Shown: one piece after another, positions 6,429-6,881 of the stretch | How the letters are laid out: the number at the start of each line of letters is the position of its first letter | Numbering within the stretch: position 1 is the stretch's first letter | From: an uncultured Actinomyces sp. | Lineage (GTDB): Bacteria > Actinomycetota > Actinomycetes > Actinomycetales > Actinomycetaceae | Assembly: GCA_916719935.1 (NCBI GenBank) | Contig: CAKAPY010000070.1 | Span: 1 to 6,881 of the forward strand | Length of the DNA stretch: 6,881 bases | Direction of reading: 5' to 3' | Notes under the pieces: model-generated | What the model was told of the DNA's origin: nothing | What the model saw: only the letters and a program-made list of their open reading frames with translations | Database searches by the model: none | Translations under genes and position numbers: made by a program

Positions 6429-6435
6429 AACTTTC

Positions 6436-6881
6436 ATGACTACGCTCCTCGCCCTTGATATCGGCGGAACCAAAGTCGGTTGGGGCATCGTCGAAGTTGG
6501 ACAAAACTCTACGGTTGTTGAGCGCGGCTCAATTCCTACTGAGGCTTCCCGCGGGGGCGCCGACGTCGTCGAGCGAATCTGCTCGCTGGCCTCGTCCCTC
6601 AAGGAAGCTCACTCCGAGGCCTCGGGTGTCGCAATTGCTTCTGCTGGGGTTGTTGACCCCGCTGAAGGAAAGATTGTCTCGGCAACCGACATCATGCCCG
6701 GGTGGGGAGGAACTCCTCTGGGGAAGCTCGTTGCGCAACGCACGGGACTTCCTGTGCGCGTCCTTAACGACGTCCACGCACACGGCTTGGGCGAAGCTAC
6801 CTTGGGAGCCGGACGCCCCTATTCCTCAGTCCTTTCGATCGCAGTAGGTACGGGAATTGGTGGTGCTCTGGTCGAAGATGG
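6436..6881 (+). CDS. ROK-family sugar kinase, probable N-acetylmannosamine kinase (3' partial)
   Basis: The reading frame from ATG 6436 stays open to the window end (148 complete codons), so only the N-terminal half is visible. It begins MTTLLALDIGGTKVGWGIVE; DIGGTK (8-13) is the ATP-phosphate-binding motif of ROK kinases. The MPGWGGTPL segment (87-95) matches the substrate-side PxWxxxxL motif. N111-D112 in VLNDVHAHGLGE carries the presumed catalytic base D112, with E120 of the GE pair, and SIAVGTGIGGALV (134-146) is the second phosphate loop. The zinc-binding HxCxCG region lies beyond the window. There is no helix-turn-helix domain ahead of DIGGTK, so this is a kinase and not a ROK repressor. 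Next to a lyase-family aldolase, the likely substrate is N-acetylmannosamine, giving its 6-phosphate. Glucose or N-acetylglucosamine cannot be excluded from the half seen. It sits 105 nt after the aldolase gene, past a stem-loop. Confidence 0.88.
   Translation, partial: MTTLLALDIGGTKVGWGIVEVGQNSTVVERGSIPTEASRGGADVVERICSLASSLKEAHSEASGVAIASAGVVDPAEGKIVSATDIMPGWGGTPLGKLVAQRTGLPVRVLNDVHAHGLGEATLGAGRPYSSVLSIAVGTGIGGALVED

Noticed and set aside
6455..6847. A plus-strand open frame of 130 codons near the window end
   Set aside because: It overlaps the ROK kinase in another frame. The kinase frame from 6436 has a ribosome site and the DIGGTK, ND and GTGIGG motifs, and it continues past the window edge.

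Overview
The window is the middle of a single plus-strand operon. It comes from a moderately GC-rich Gram-positive bacterium, most likely an actinobacterium (Actinomycetaceae-, Bifidobacterium- or Corynebacterium-like). This rests on nearly exclusive AAG/AAC/TTC/CTG-type codon use, strong GGAGG-type ribosome sites, a GTG start, and an actinobacterial-looking aldolase sequence. The genus cannot be fixed from this sequence.

Layout: (1) 1-1464, a 5'-truncated extracellular solute-binding protein of the peptide/nickel family (SBP_bac_5). (2) 1465-1580, an intergenic region with a strong stem-loop and several competing pairings. (3) 1581-2537, a DppB-type permease. (4) 2541-4595, an unusual fusion of a DppC-type permease with a DppD-type ATPase. 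(5) 4595-5413, a DppF-type ATPase that stops right after the nucleotide-binding domain. (6) 5413-6330, a class I aldolase of the dihydrodipicolinate synthase/N-acetylneuraminate lyase family. (7) 6331-6435, a second intergenic region with a 19-bp stem-loop. (8) 6436 to the window end, a 3'-truncated ROK-family sugar kinase. Genes 3 to 6 are packed with a 3-nt gap and two 1-nt stop/start overlaps (TGATG, TAATG), so they are very probably co-transcribed and translationally coupled.

Working model (inference): a sialic-acid uptake and breakdown operon. A membrane-anchored binding protein would capture N-acetylneuraminate (or a related acidic sugar). The permease pair and the two ATPases would import it. 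The aldolase would cleave it to N-acetylmannosamine plus pyruvate, and the ROK kinase would make N-acetylmannosamine-6-phosphate. Peptide-family ABC importers for sialic acid are known (Haemophilus ducreyi Sat, Corynebacterium glutamicum Sia, Bifidobacterium breve nan). The aldolase nevertheless differs from classical N-acetylneuraminate lyases at the sugar-tail-binding positions, so another 2-keto-3-deoxy sugar acid remains possible.

The most unusual points are the DppC-DppD fusion with a charged, helical-looking linker, and the complete absence of the cysteine motif that carries an iron-sulfur cluster in the C-terminal region of standard Dpp/Opp ATPases. Also notable are the structured RNA between the binding-protein and permease genes, and the non-classical specificity residues of the aldolase. 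No tRNA, rRNA, CRISPR array, mobile element or phage gene was seen.
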